From: Aeromonas sp. RU39B
Lineage (GTDB): Bacteria; Pseudomonadota; Gammaproteobacteria; Enterobacterales; Aeromonadaceae
Direction of reading: 5' to 3'
Length of the DNA: 64,000 nucleotides
NCBI RefSeq assembly: GCF_900156095.1
Contig: NZ_FTMJ01000001.1
Coordinates: 372,001-436,000 of the forward strand
Of the stretch, positions 56,139 through 64,000 are shown one piece after another. Position 1 is the stretch's first letter; the number at the start of each line of letters is the position of its first letter. The notes under the pieces are model-generated. The model was given only the letters and a program-made list of their open reading frames with translations, did not search any database and was not told the DNA's origin. Both the position numbers and the translations under genes were made by a program.

Positions 56139-57569
56139 TCAGGCCATCGCCTTGAGGGTCTGACGCATACCATGCTCAGTGATGGCGGTCAGCGCCTGGG
56201 TCAGACCATCGGTCAGGCCGCTTAGGGCATTGAGATCGCAGCCCCACAGCGGTTGGTAGGCCAACCATTCACGGGCCAGCGTCGCCAGAGACCACTCACC
56301 GCTATCCACCTTCTGCCAGCCGGCGGCAAACCACTCCAGATTGGCCGCATCGTCAGCCAGGCGGATCACCTTGCCACGATAGAGCACCATGGTGGCGGCC
56401 AGCGCCAGGATCAGGCGGCTTGGCGTGTGGCCCTGCGCGATGCAGGTTTGCAGTTGCGGCATGACGCGCGCGGCAAACTTGCTCCAGCTGTTAAGGGCAA
56501 TCGACTCCAGACGGTGACGGATATAGGGGTTGCGGAAGCGGCGCAGCACGTCAGCGGCAAAGGTGTCGAGCTCTTCGCGCGGCAGCGGCAGGGCCGGAAT
56601 GATCTCCTGATCCAGTGCGCTAAGCAGGAACTGCCCCACGTCAGCGTCATCGACCGATTCACCGACCGTTTCCAGATCGGCCAGCAGTGCCACCGGCACC
56701 ATGGCGGTGTGGCCACCGTTGAGCACGCCCACTTTGCGCTGCTTGTAGGGGGTGATGTCGTCAACTAACTGAATATTGAGACCGGCTTGGCCCAGCTTGA
56801 GCTCGTCGGCCAGCCACTTCGGACCTTCAATCACGAACAGATAGAAGTATTCGGCGGTGACCAGGAAGTGGTCGCGATAGCCGGTTTCAGCTTCGATCTC
56901 GCCCATCTCGTCACGGGGATACCCGGTCACGATGCGATCGACCAGGGTTGAGCAGAAAGTGCAGGCGGTATCGAGCCAGCTATCAAATTCAGCGCCCAGC
57001 TCCCAGCGGGTGGCAAAGTGCTTGACCGCCGCCTTGAGCAGATCGCCGTTGTGATCGAGCAGCTCGCACGGCAGCAATACCAGCCCCTTGTCCACGGCGC
57101 CGTGGAAGTGGGTGAAGCGCTCGTGCAGCAGACGGGTCAGCTTGGCCGGGAAGGTGGCCGCCGGGGCGTCGTCATAGGCATCGGTATCGTTGATGGCGAT
57201 GCCGGCTTCGGTGGTGTTGGAGACGATGTAGCGTAACGTCGGGATGTGGGCCAGTGCCAGGTAATCCTGATACATGGAGGTCACGTCCACTTCACGCTGG
57301 ATGCAGGCGATCTTGCGATACTCTTTGACCGCTTCACCGGCTTCGTTAAGACCGCGGATCAAGGTGGTATAGACCCCGCCCTGGGTGTCGAGCAGCGGCA
57401 TATCGGCACGGGCAATCGGACGAACGATGACCACGCCGGCATTGAGACCGGCACGCTCGTTGAGCAGGTCAATCTGCCAGTCAACAAAGGCGCGCAGGAA
57501 GTTGCCTTCGCCAAATTGCAGGAACTTGATCGGCAGGTCGAATGCCGCTTCACGGGTTAACTGTTGCAT
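56139..57569 (-). CDS. uxaB: Tagaturonate reductase (altronate oxidoreductase)
   Basis: The 476-residue polyol-dehydrogenase-type enzyme reduces D-tagaturonate to D-altronate with NADH. The match is to E. coli UxaB rather than UxuB: IKFLQFGEGNFLRAFVDWQ, GVYTTLIRGLNEAGEAV, FCSTLVDRIVTGYPRDE, VDDITPYKQRKVGVLNGGHT and RRFRNPYIRHRLESIALN. The catalytic lysine lies in PYKQRKV. It follows uxaC by 111 bases that contain a GC-rich hairpin. Confidence 0.95.
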   Translation of the reverse strand: MQQLTREAAFDLPIKFLQFGEGNFLRAFVDWQIDLLNERAGLNAGVVIVRPIARADMPLLDTQGGVYTTLIRGLNEAGEAVKEYRKIACIQREVDVTSMYQDYLALAHIPTLRYIVSNTTEAGIAINDTDAYDDAPAATFPAKLTRLLHERFTHFHGAVDKGLVLLPCELLDHNGDLLKAAVKHFATRWELGAEFDSWLDTACTFCSTLVDRIVTGYPRDEMGEIEAETGYRDHFLVTAEYFYLFVIEGPKWLADELKLGQAGLNIQLVDDITPYKQRKVGVLNGGHTAMVPVALLADLETVGESVDDADVGQFLLSALDQEIIPALPLPREELDTFAADVLRRFRNPYIRHRLESIALNSWSKFAARVMPQLQTCIAQGHTPSRLILALAATMVLYRGKVIRLADDAANLEWFAAGWQKVDSGEWSLATLAREWLAYQPLWGCDLNALSGLTDGLTQALTAITEHGMRQTLKAMA

Positions 57570-57625
57570 GGTTTCTGTCCGTTGTGTTGCTTAACAGGGA
57601 GTATTCTCGCCTGTGGGTTAAATCA

Positions 57626-57648
57626 GGTGGCGCTGCGTCGGCGCCGCC
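57626..57648 (-). other. Hairpin between uxaC and uxaB
   Basis: GGTGGCGC, 7-base loop, GCGCCGCC (one G-T pair). On the minus strand TGATTTAA follows. It may adjust the ratio of uxaC to uxaB mRNA. Confidence 0.45.
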
Positions 57649-57680
57649 TTGGACCCCGCGTTAGCGAGGCCCAAGAGGTA

Positions 57681-59075
57681 TTACAGACCGAAGTAGTTCT
57701 TGGCGTTGTCGTAAGCGACCCCACGCACGATACGGCTGAGCGCTTCCATGTCGTGGGGGTACTCGCCATCGGCGACCCAGCGACCGAGCAGACGGCACAG
57801 CAGTCGGCGGAAGTAGTCGTGACGCGGGTAGGAGGCGAAACTGCGCGAGTCAGTCACCATGCCCACCGAGGTACCGAGCACACCGTGGTTACCCAGGGTT
57901 TGCAGCTGCTCAAGGTTGCCGTCTTTGTGATCGTTGAACCACCAAGCCGGGCCGTATTGAATCTTGCCGGCAACACTGCCGTCCTGATAGCAGCCGATCA
58001 GGGTCGACAACACTTCGTTCATGCCGGGATTGAGGCAGAACAGCATGGTCTTGGGCAGCTCACCGCTGAGATCCAGCGCATCAAGCAGGGAAGCCAGACC
58101 GGCGCTGCAGCTCATGTCGGAGATAGAATCGTAACCGGTGTCGGCGCCCAGACGGCTCATCTGGCGGCTGTTGTTGTTGCGCTGGGCGCCGATGTGCAGG
58201 CACATGGTCCAGTTAAACTTGGCATAGACGCGGCCAATTGATTCCAGCAGTCCGCGCAGGTACACGCTCTGCTCGGCTTCGCTCAGTACTCCGCCTTGCA
58301 CGCGCTTGGCAAACAGGGCTTCCAGCTGCTGCGGGGTGGCACGTTCACGCGGCAGCGCCACATCGACCGCGTGGTCAGAGATGCGAGCGCCACGGGCGTG
58401 GAAGAAGGCGACGCGCTCGGCCAGCGCATCCATCAGGGTGGCGAACGAGGAGATGGCGACGCCCGATACCTTGCCCAGATGGCTCAGGTAGTCGATAAAC
58501 CCTTCGGCATTGATGCGCATTGCCTTGTCCGGGCGATAAGCCGGCAGCACCCGGGTCTTGAGGGCCGAGGCTGCAATCTCGTCGTGTTGCAGCAGATCGT
58601 CGGCCGGATCATCCGTGGTGCAGGCAATCTCGACGTTGGATTGTTCGAGGAAACTCCAGGTATCCATCTTGGCCAGACGGGCGTTGGCCTCTTCCCAGAT
58701 GTGACCGGCGTTCTTTTCGTTGATCAGCAGATCGATGCCGAACAGGCGGGTCAGTTCAAGGTGGCTCCAGTGATAGATGGGGTTACCGGCGGCCAGCGGC
58801 AATACCTTGCAAAAGGCGCGGAACTTGGCTTCATCACTCTGGTTACCGGTGATGAAATCTTCGGTCACGCCGGCGCTGCGCATCAGGCGCCACTTGTAGT
58901 GGTCACCGCCGAGCCACAGCTCAGTGAGGTTGCGGAAGGTCTTGCGAGCGGCGATCTCGCCCTGTTGCAGGTGAGAGTGGTAGTCGATGATCGGAAGATT
59001 GGCAGCTACGTCATGATAAAGCTGGCGAGCAACCTGAGTATCCAGCAGGAAATCCTGAGTGATAAAAGAGGACAT
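57681..59075 (-). CDS. uxaC: Glucuronate/galacturonate isomerase
   Basis: The 464-residue amidohydrolase-fold enzyme (E. coli UxaC has 470) converts galacturonate to tagaturonate and glucuronate to fructuronate. The metal-binding His33 and His35 lie in IIDYHSHL. AARKTFRNLTELWLGGDHYKW, NPIYHWSHLELTRLFGI, CTTDDPADDLLQH and MVTDSRSFASYPRHDYFRR are family segments. It is the first gene of the cluster, behind the operator pair and a CRP-like site. The start ATG 59075 has GGAGATTGAAGC-like sequence upstream. Confidence 0.97.
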   Translation of the reverse strand: MSSFITQDFLLDTQVARQLYHDVAANLPIIDYHSHLQQGEIAARKTFRNLTELWLGGDHYKWRLMRSAGVTEDFITGNQSDEAKFRAFCKVLPLAAGNPIYHWSHLELTRLFGIDLLINEKNAGHIWEEANARLAKMDTWSFLEQSNVEIACTTDDPADDLLQHDEIAASALKTRVLPAYRPDKAMRINAEGFIDYLSHLGKVSGVAISSFATLMDALAERVAFFHARGARISDHAVDVALPRERATPQQLEALFAKRVQGGVLSEAEQSVYLRGLLESIGRVYAKFNWTMCLHIGAQRNNNSRQMSRLGADTGYDSISDMSCSAGLASLLDALDLSGELPKTMLFCLNPGMNEVLSTLIGCYQDGSVAGKIQYGPAWWFNDHKDGNLEQLQTLGNHGVLGTSVGMVTDSRSFASYPRHDYFRRLLCRLLGRWVADGEYPHDMEALSRIVRGVAYDNAKNYFGL

Positions 59076-59144
59076 TTTGCTTCAATCTCCTGGGCCGTGG
59101 GCAAGGTTGGTACAGCAGGCCCGTCTGTTTTCATACTGCGCAAC

Positions 59145-59156
59145 CTGATATATCAG
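59145..59156. promoter_or_regulatory. Palindromic operator 1 upstream of uxaC
   Basis: CTGATATATCAG, a perfect 12-base palindrome, identical to the copy at 59167. The two centres are 22 bases apart, about two helical turns. Likely target of the GntR/FCD regulator in the cluster. Confidence 0.6.
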
Positions 59157-59166
59157 AACGGTAAAT

Positions 59167-59178
59167 CTGATATATCAG
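59167..59178. promoter_or_regulatory. Palindromic operator 2 upstream of uxaC
   Basis: Second identical CTGATATATCAG palindrome, about 92 bases upstream of the uxaC start. Confidence 0.6.
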
Positions 59179-59204
59179 CTAAACAAGCAGAGTTTGTGAG
59201 GGAA

Positions 59205-59220
59205 TGTGCTGTCCGTCACA
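59205..59220. promoter_or_regulatory. CRP-like site upstream of uxaC
   Basis: TGTGC, N6, TCACA matches 9 of 10 core bases of the CRP consensus TGTGA-N6-TCACA, and the flanks AA and TA also fit. It lies upstream of both palindromes, as expected for an activator site. Confidence 0.6.
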
Positions 59221-59299
59221 TACCATCGGCGAAATCGCTTGAGAATGTGGCGGACATCACAAAATGGGTAGGGTTCTGAACGATGCCTTCAGATTGTGT

Positions 59300-60076
59300 T
59301 CATGGGGCCGGATGGAGACCTGCATCGCGCAGTAATGGCAGCAGGGTGCCATTTTGGTAGAGGCGGCGCAGGGTTTGATCGAACAATAGTGCCTCTTTGG
59401 CGCTCAATGCGTGGCGTGACAGGCCGAGGGTGAAATCGAGGGCGCCAAGAGTGCCTACCTCTACCAGATTGTCGATGCGCTCATGCTTGAGCAGATAATC
59501 CGCCACATCACGATTGATGACCACCACTGCCTGGCGGCCGTAGCGACCACTGGATAACTTGCGTAGCATGCGCAGGTTATCGGCCTCTGTGACCAGCTTG
59601 GCACCTTTGGCCCGCGGCAGCAGGCGTTGCACCTGCTCAGCCGTGGCCGAGGGGCTATAGGCCACGATTTGATAGCCGGCCAAGTCAGAAAAACTCTGAT
59701 AGCTAAAACGGCGATCCCGGCGCACATACAGACCGTTGCTGGTGCGAACCAGATTGCGGCACAGATAAAAGTCCCGGTCACGAGTGGCATAGGGCACCAG
59801 GCTGAAGATCCCCTCCACTTGCCCTTTTTCAGCCAGTTGCAGGGCCCGGCGCCAGGGGTAAACCTGAATGCGGCAAGGTTGTTTCAGCTCGCTGCATACA
59901 CGCAAAATAATGCGGGCAAAGGGGCCTGCATGAGGGCCGGGTTGTCCGGTTTTAGTGGCGTCGGCTTCGCTGCTAAAGGGTGGAAAAGGCTTGGTGACAA
60001 AGGTCCAGGTCTTGGCTTGGACAGGGGAAACGAGACTGAGTATGCACAGCACCGTGAACCCGATGGTTCTTAACAT
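59300..60076 (-). CDS. Periplasmic solute-binding-like protein (family 3)
   Basis: The 258-residue product has a signal peptide (cleavage after VQA, residue 21). The mature part resembles family 3 solute-binding proteins: KPFPPFSSE, a cysteine pair CSELKQPCRIQVYPWRRAL, GIFSLVPYATRDRDFYL and LAGYQIVAYSPSA. Proteins of this shape without a linked permease are often sensory or of unknown role, and no ABC subunits for an amino acid system are next to it. ATG 60076 has GGAG with a 6-base spacer. It is separated by 116 bases and a hairpin from the MFS gene. Confidence 0.75.
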   Translation of the reverse strand: MLRTIGFTVLCILSLVSPVQAKTWTFVTKPFPPFSSEADATKTGQPGPHAGPFARIILRVCSELKQPCRIQVYPWRRALQLAEKGQVEGIFSLVPYATRDRDFYLCRNLVRTSNGLYVRRDRRFSYQSFSDLAGYQIVAYSPSATAEQVQRLLPRAKGAKLVTEADNLRMLRKLSSGRYGRQAVVVINRDVADYLLKHERIDNLVEVGTLGALDFTLGLSRHALSAKEALLFDQTLRRLYQNGTLLPLLRDAGLHPAP

Positions 60077-60158
60077 GGCTGCTCCTGAGAGGGGGACGCC
60101 ATGAGTCTAGACGGGGCGATGGCTCAGGGCTACCCCGGATAGGGGGCATAGCGTCAGA

Positions 60159-60188
60159 AGGTGGCGACGGCTTGGGCCGTCGCCACCT
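60159..60188 (-). terminator. Strong hairpin after the MFS gene
   Basis: A perfect 13-base stem (AGGTGGCGACGGC and complement) with loop TTGG (CCAA on the minus strand). There is no T-run, so it could act with Rho or as an mRNA 3' stabiliser. Confidence 0.55.
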
Positions 60189-60192
60189 GATA

Positions 60193-61410
60193 TCACCGGT
60201 CTGGTTGCAAGGCTGCACGCAAGTGGCGATAGAGCAGCCATCCCGCTGTCATGCCACACAGGGCCAGCAGCAGCCAGATGAGACTGGTGGGACGACTACC
60301 GGCATCACCCAGCAGCACACCGATCAGCACATTACCAACTAGCGCCATGCAGCCACCGGCGCTGGCGTAAAAGCCGTAGTAGCTACCGAGCTGTTCACTC
60401 GGGGCATAGCGCGGCAACTGCGCCGCAAACAGCGGAAAGCAGAGAATTGAGCCAAGCGATAACAGGCTGACCTGCAGCAGCACACCGGCCATCGGCCATG
60501 CGGCTAGCAGCGGCAGCGCCAGATAGCTCAGCCCCATCATCCCCAGCCCCAGCCCCATCGCCAGTGGCACGCCAAGGCGCCGCTCCACCAACCGGGTTGC
60601 CGGGAGCTGTAACAGCACGCCAATCACCGCTGAGAGGGTGAATACATAACCGAGCAGCTGGCTGGCATCCGGCAAGCTCTGGATATGGGCCGGCAGCGCC
60701 AGATAGAGCTGATGGAACAGCACCTGATAGGCGCCGGCCAGCAGGGTAAAGGTGATAAAGGGGCGATGCTGCACAATGCCGCGCCACTGCTGCAAGATGG
60801 CGCCACGCGGCGCGCGCTCAGCCACCGGCCGCTTGGGCAGCACCCGATATTGCAGCACCCCGAGCAGGGCAAACAGACTGGCGGCCAACAGACCGGTCAG
60901 CACATAGCTTTGGCTGGTAACCAGCATGCCGACTAATGGTCCGAGCAGCATGCCCGCTTCGCTGGCGAGATTGTGCAGGGCAAAGGCGCGTTGACGCTGG
61001 GTTGGCGTGTGGCATTCGCTGGCGAGATACGCCTGAGCGCACGGGGTAAACAGGGCGCCGGCAAAGCCGGTCAGCGCCGCGGCCAGCAGCAACACGGGCA
61101 GTGACTCGGCCCAGCCGAGCAGGGCAAAACCGAGCGAGCGCACCAGACAGCCCCAGACAATCGCCGGATGATAGCCGATGCGATCGCCCAAGGTGCCGCC
61201 GAGCAAAAACAGCCCCTGCTGGCTGAACACCCGCATCCCCATCACCAGGCCGCAGGCCCAACCGGCCAGTCCCAATCCTGATCCAAGATGCTGCGCCAAA
61301 AAGGGCATCATCATGTAAAAGCCGATATTGAAGGCCAGACCGTTGATGATCAAAAGACGTGCCGCCGGGCTCATGCTGAGCCAGTCACGCCAGAAGGCAA
61401 ATCGCTGCAT
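60193..61410 (-). CDS. MFS transporter in the metal-chelate operon
   Basis: The 405-residue inner-membrane protein has about twelve membrane segments. The loop GGTLGDRIGYHPAI between helices 2 and 3 is the MFS motif A; FTPCAQAYLA and NLASEAGMLLGPLVG belong to helices 4-5, as in drug:proton antiporters of the DHA1 group. It starts 2 bases after the cupredoxin stop, so it is translationally coupled to the metal-chelate uptake genes. It may export an apo-chelator or move a ligand released by the importer; substrate unknown. Confidence 0.85.
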   Translation of the reverse strand: MQRFAFWRDWLSMSPAARLLIINGLAFNIGFYMMMPFLAQHLGSGLGLAGWACGLVMGMRVFSQQGLFLLGGTLGDRIGYHPAIVWGCLVRSLGFALLGWAESLPVLLLAAALTGFAGALFTPCAQAYLASECHTPTQRQRAFALHNLASEAGMLLGPLVGMLVTSQSYVLTGLLAASLFALLGVLQYRVLPKRPVAERAPRGAILQQWRGIVQHRPFITFTLLAGAYQVLFHQLYLALPAHIQSLPDASQLLGYVFTLSAVIGVLLQLPATRLVERRLGVPLAMGLGLGMMGLSYLALPLLAAWPMAGVLLQVSLLSLGSILCFPLFAAQLPRYAPSEQLGSYYGFYASAGGCMALVGNVLIGVLLGDAGSRPTSLIWLLLALCGMTAGWLLYRHLRAALQPDR

Positions 61411-61412
61411 GC

Positions 61413-61856
61413 TTACTTGACCTGAGCGAGCAGGGCATCGATGCGGGCGCTGTTGCTATACATCCTTCCCTTGCTGCTTTGCATGCTTTTGCGCACCGCG
61501 TCCAGATTGACGGCGTTGCCCACCTGCACCAGCCCGACCATGCCCATCATCAGGTGCGGCGGGCACATGTAAAAATAGAGCCCTTCCTGCTCGAGCTTGA
61601 TGGTAAAGGGCTTGTCTAACTCGCTTTGCCACGCAGTCGCCTTGTCAGGTACAGCCAACGCACGGACATAGTGGCCAGTTTGGGTGGGTTCAAAGCGCAC
61701 GGTGTCGCCGACCTTGGCGTTCACAAAGGCCGGCTGGAACAGCATGGTCTGATCGCCATCGAGATTGAGCATGCGTACCACGTGCTCGGTGGCGTGGCTG
61801 CCAATCGAAACGACTAAGGTCAGCGCGGTAAAAACGCGAGTAATAAAAAGGGTCAT
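61413..61856 (-). CDS. Pseudoazurin-like periplasmic cupredoxin
   Basis: The 147-residue product has a signal peptide (cleavage after SHA, about residue 22). It has a complete type 1 copper site in pseudoazurin order: His62 (TGHYV), Cys98, His101 and Met106 (MCPPHLMMGMVG). Pseudoazurins shuttle electrons in the periplasm, usually to nitrite or N2O reductases, none of which are here. The ATG overlaps the stop of the ATPase gene by 4 bases (ATGA), and the MFS gene starts 2 bases after its end. This tight placement ties it to metal-chelate uptake, perhaps as a periplasmic metal reductase or copper-binding partner. Confidence 0.88.
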   Translation of the reverse strand: MTLFITRVFTALTLVVSIGSHATEHVVRMLNLDGDQTMLFQPAFVNAKVGDTVRFEPTQTGHYVRALAVPDKATAWQSELDKPFTIKLEQEGLYFYMCPPHLMMGMVGLVQVGNAVNLDAVRKSMQSSKGRMYSNSARIDALLAQVK

Positions 61857-62629
61857 GACAATTCCACTTTTCGCAATGTTCTGAGAAACGGGATGCCGGC
61901 GTGGTCATGGTGGACCTGAACCGGAACGTGATAGAGGCGCTCAATCAGATCGGCGTCGAGCACCTTTGCGGGGGGGCCAAACGCCTGTAGCTCGCCGCCA
62001 GAGAGCACAATCAGCTGGTCGGCAAACTGGGCCGCCAAATTGAGATCGTGCAGCACCACCAGCGTGGTCCACTGCTGGGCGAGGGTCTGCTGGCAGAGGT
62101 GTTCCATCAGCTGCATCTGGTGATGCAGGTCGAGGGCGCTGACTGGCTCGTCGAGCATCATGATGCGCGGATCGCGCAGCAGCACCTGGGCAAACAGCAC
62201 CATCTGCCGCTGACCTCCGCTCAGAGAATAGAGCGGGCGATCAGCCAGATGACTGATGCCCAGCGCCTCCAGCGCCTTGGCGGCAGCGAGGATGTCCTCG
62301 TCAGCCAGTCGCATGGAGAGGCTGTCGAGCCGCCCGAGCACCACCACCTCGATGACGCTCAAATCGAGCTCCAGCTGGATGTTTTGCGGCATATAGCCAA
62401 ACAGCTGGCGCCACTTGGTCAGGTGCATGTCGTGGGCTGACTGGCCGTGAAAACGCACCTCGCCAGCGGCCGGTTTAAGCTCGCCAAACAGGGCGCGCAG
62501 CAGCGAGGTTTTGCCGGTGCCGTTCGGTCCGATGATGACGTGAACCTGCCCCGGATGCAGCTGCACGCTCAAATCGCGCAGCAGGGTTTGCTCGCCCAAG
62601 GAGAGCGCCAGATGGGATATCTCAAGCAC
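61853..62629 (-). CDS. FecE/FepC-type ABC transporter ATPase
   Basis: The 258-residue ATPase has Walker A GPNGTGKT (34-41), a Q-loop in YMPQNIQ, signature LSGGQRQM, Walker B IMMLDEPVSALD and the switch histidine in VVLHDLN. It belongs to the metal-chelate group (iron siderophores, heme, cobalamin). It starts with GTG, overlapping the permease gene by 8 bases, and its stop overlaps the cupredoxin start. Confidence 0.92.
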   Translation of the reverse strand: MLEISHLALSLGEQTLLRDLSVQLHPGQVHVIIGPNGTGKTSLLRALFGELKPAAGEVRFHGQSAHDMHLTKWRQLFGYMPQNIQLELDLSVIEVVVLGRLDSLSMRLADEDILAAAKALEALGISHLADRPLYSLSGGQRQMVLFAQVLLRDPRIMMLDEPVSALDLHHQMQLMEHLCQQTLAQQWTTLVVLHDLNLAAQFADQLIVLSGGELQAFGPPAKVLDADLIERLYHVPVQVHHDHAGIPFLRTLRKVELS

Positions 62630-63674
62630 GTTTGCGCCCCCTTCCCAAAATCAGCCAGATAAAAAACGGCACGCCAATGAGCGCCGTCACGATCCCGATG
62701 GGGAACAGGGCGCCGGGCACGATGCTTTTGGAGAGCACGGAGGCCGCCGACAGCATGCAGGCGCCGCACAGGGCCGAGAGCGGGATCAAAAAGCGTTGAT
62801 CTTCGCCCACCAGCATGCGGGCAATATGGGGCGCCACCAGACCGACAAAGCCGATGATGCCGACAAAGCTGATGGCGGTGGCAGTGAGCAGCGCCACCAG
62901 CACCAGGGTTTTCAGGCGCAGCCGATCGACATCCACCCCCAGACTTCTGGCGCGCGCCTCCCCTAAGCGTAGCGAGGTTAGCTTCCAGGCATCGCGATAG
63001 ATAAGCACGTAACAAAACAGGGTTACGCCGGCGGTGATCAGCAGGGCATCCCAGGTGGTGCGCATCAGGCTGCCAAACAGCCAGAACAAGATCTGCTGGT
63101 TAAGCTCCGGCGAGGAGAGAAACTGCAGCAGCGAGAGCAGGGATTGAAACAAAAACAGCAGGGCAATACCGGCCAAAATGAGCGTCTGGCTGCTGACGTG
63201 GCGCATCATGGCCAGCGCAAACAAGAGGCTTGCCGCCAGCATGCAGAAGATAAAGGCGCCGACCGGAATGGCAATCAGTGGCGACAGACCGAGTCCGCCA
63301 GTATACAGCGCGAGCGCAGCACCAAGGCCTGCAGCGGCGGCGAGTCCAAGGGTATAAGGGCTGGCGAGCGGGTTATCGAGCAAGGTTTGCATCTGCACGC
63401 CACCAAGGCCCAGCGCGGCACCGACCACCAGTGCCATCAGGGCGATGGGCAAGCGCATGTCATAGACGATGGTGCGGGTCATGGGATCGGCTTGCGCCGG
63501 TGAGAGCAGGGCATCGACCACATCGCGCAGGGCGAGCAATGAGGGGCCGGTGGCGATATCCAGCAGCAGGGTGATGCAGAGGATCAGGGCGAGCAACAGC
63601 AGAAAACGCCAACGACGCCGCTCCCGTTGGCGCTGCCGGGAGAGCGTCTGCTCAACAGCAGTGGGTTGATTCAT
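62622..63674 (-). CDS. FecCD-family metal-chelate ABC permease
   Basis: The 350-residue inner-membrane protein has about ten membrane segments. RLPIALMALVVGAALGLGGVQMQTLLDNPLASP (motif given in part: GGVQMQTLLDNPLASP) and GFVGLVAPHIARMLVGEDQRFLIP are FecCD signatures, the latter forming the coupling helix. Such permeases work as homodimers. A hairpin separates it from the upstream binding-protein gene. Adjacent genes supply the ATPase and the binding protein, so the importer is complete. Confidence 0.93.
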   Translation of the reverse strand: MNQPTAVEQTLSRQRQRERRRWRFLLLLALILCITLLLDIATGPSLLALRDVVDALLSPAQADPMTRTIVYDMRLPIALMALVVGAALGLGGVQMQTLLDNPLASPYTLGLAAAAGLGAALALYTGGLGLSPLIAIPVGAFIFCMLAASLLFALAMMRHVSSQTLILAGIALLFLFQSLLSLLQFLSSPELNQQILFWLFGSLMRTTWDALLITAGVTLFCYVLIYRDAWKLTSLRLGEARARSLGVDVDRLRLKTLVLVALLTATAISFVGIIGFVGLVAPHIARMLVGEDQRFLIPLSALCGACMLSAASVLSKSIVPGALFPIGIVTALIGVPFFIWLILGRGRKRA

Positions 63675-63687
63675 GTTCTATATCCTG

Positions 63688-63714
63688 AAAAGGCGCTCCG
63701 CATGGAGCGCCTTT
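63688..63714 (-). other. Hairpin between the edge binding-protein gene and the permease
   Basis: On the minus strand AAAGGCGCTCC, loop ATGC, GGAGCGCCTTTT. The short T-run suggests partial termination that would favour binding-protein expression. Confidence 0.65.
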
Positions 63715-63722
63715 CTGGTCGA

Positions 63723-64000
63723 TTACAGGCCGATGGCAAAAGTACCCTCTGCCTTGACCGGCAGATAGCGATGGTAGAAATCGAGGTAATTGGCCACCGG
63801 ATCGATGTCTTTAAACTGCTCCGGATAGAGCGCCTTGGCCATAAACTGCACCATGGTGTAATCGAGCACGCTGCGCGAAGCCCCCTGATAGATGCCGTAG
63901 ACCCGCTGGTTTTGCACTGCTGGCAGATTGGCCCAGCCGCTGCGCTTGGTAAAGCCTTGCAGGCGCTCGCGCGCTGTTTCCGGCTTCACCCCTTGACCCA
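63723..64000 (-). CDS. Metal-chelate-type ABC substrate-binding protein (partial, 5' end beyond right edge)
   Basis: The frame is open from the window edge to the stop at 63723 and gives the last 91 residues or so. Segments GFTKRSGWANLPAVQNQRVY, VQFMAKALYPEQFKDIDP and FYHRYLPVKAEGTFAIGL match the C-terminus of the orphan binding protein at 24196-25317 (about 60% identity over 80 residues by eye, no gaps). It is the binding protein for the FecCD/FecE-type importer downstream. Confidence 0.85.
   Translation of the reverse strand, partial: GQGVKPETARERLQGFTKRSGWANLPAVQNQRVYGIYQGASRSVLDYTMVQFMAKALYPEQFKDIDPVANYLDFYHRYLPVKAEGTFAIGL

Overview
The window looks like chromosomal core sequence of an Aeromonas-type gammaproteobacterium. 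This is an inference from gene content and order (topA, artPIQM-like, pflA, thiI, mtnN-cbiB-btuF, gltBD next to yhcC, a Lap-type adhesin locus and a galacturonate pathway) and from the G+C-rich codon usage; no rRNA or species marker is present. I found no insertion sequence, integrase, tRNA, rRNA or CRISPR array. Many starts were moved downstream of the longest open frame, using ribosome binding sites, signal peptides and family length.

Layout. 1-7 kb: the start of astB (cut by the left edge), divergent topA, a 54-residue unknown, a GltP-like symporter and the lysine exporter lysO. 7-10.2 kb: a basic amino acid ABC importer (ATPase, binding protein, two permeases). 10.2-15.4 kb: rmlC, a CbiM-like membrane protein, pflA and a GAF-PAS-GGDEF-EAL protein. 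15.4-20 kb: a CoA-disulfide/persulfide reductase with a fused rhodanese, an uncharacterised protein and thiI. 20-25.3 kb: a small secreted protein, a TRIC-type channel, a coupled mtnN-cbiB-btuF-rhodanese operon and a lone metal-chelate-type binding protein behind a Fur-like site. 25.6-28.6 kb: a TRAP transporter. 28.6-36 kb: gltD and gltB, with yhcC divergent.

36.2-51.2 kb is the most distinctive part. It is a complete Lap-type surface-adhesin system: type I secretion ATPase, membrane fusion protein and TolC-like outer membrane protein, the periplasmic protease LapG, the c-di-GMP receptor LapD, and a 2167-residue RTX adhesin with a LapG cleavage motif, two von Willebrand A domains and 13 RTX nonapeptides. 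A small acidic, lysine-free protein resembling a module of the adhesin follows directly. On the established Lap model, high c-di-GMP lets LapD hold LapG so that the adhesin stays anchored; low c-di-GMP frees LapG, which cuts the adhesin loose. The EAL protein at 12.4-15.4 kb could in principle feed the same signal.

52-59.1 kb holds a minus-strand galacturonate cluster (uxaC, uxaB, exuT-like, a GntR/FCD regulator, kdgK, eda). Two identical palindromes and a CRP-like site lie in front of uxaC, but no altronate dehydratase gene is present. 59.3-64 kb holds a periplasmic solute-binding-like protein and a tightly coupled operon: metal-chelate-type binding protein (cut by the right edge), FecCD permease, ATPase, pseudoazurin-like cupredoxin and an MFS transporter. 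The edge binding protein is a close paralogue of the lone Fur-box-linked one at 24-25 kb.
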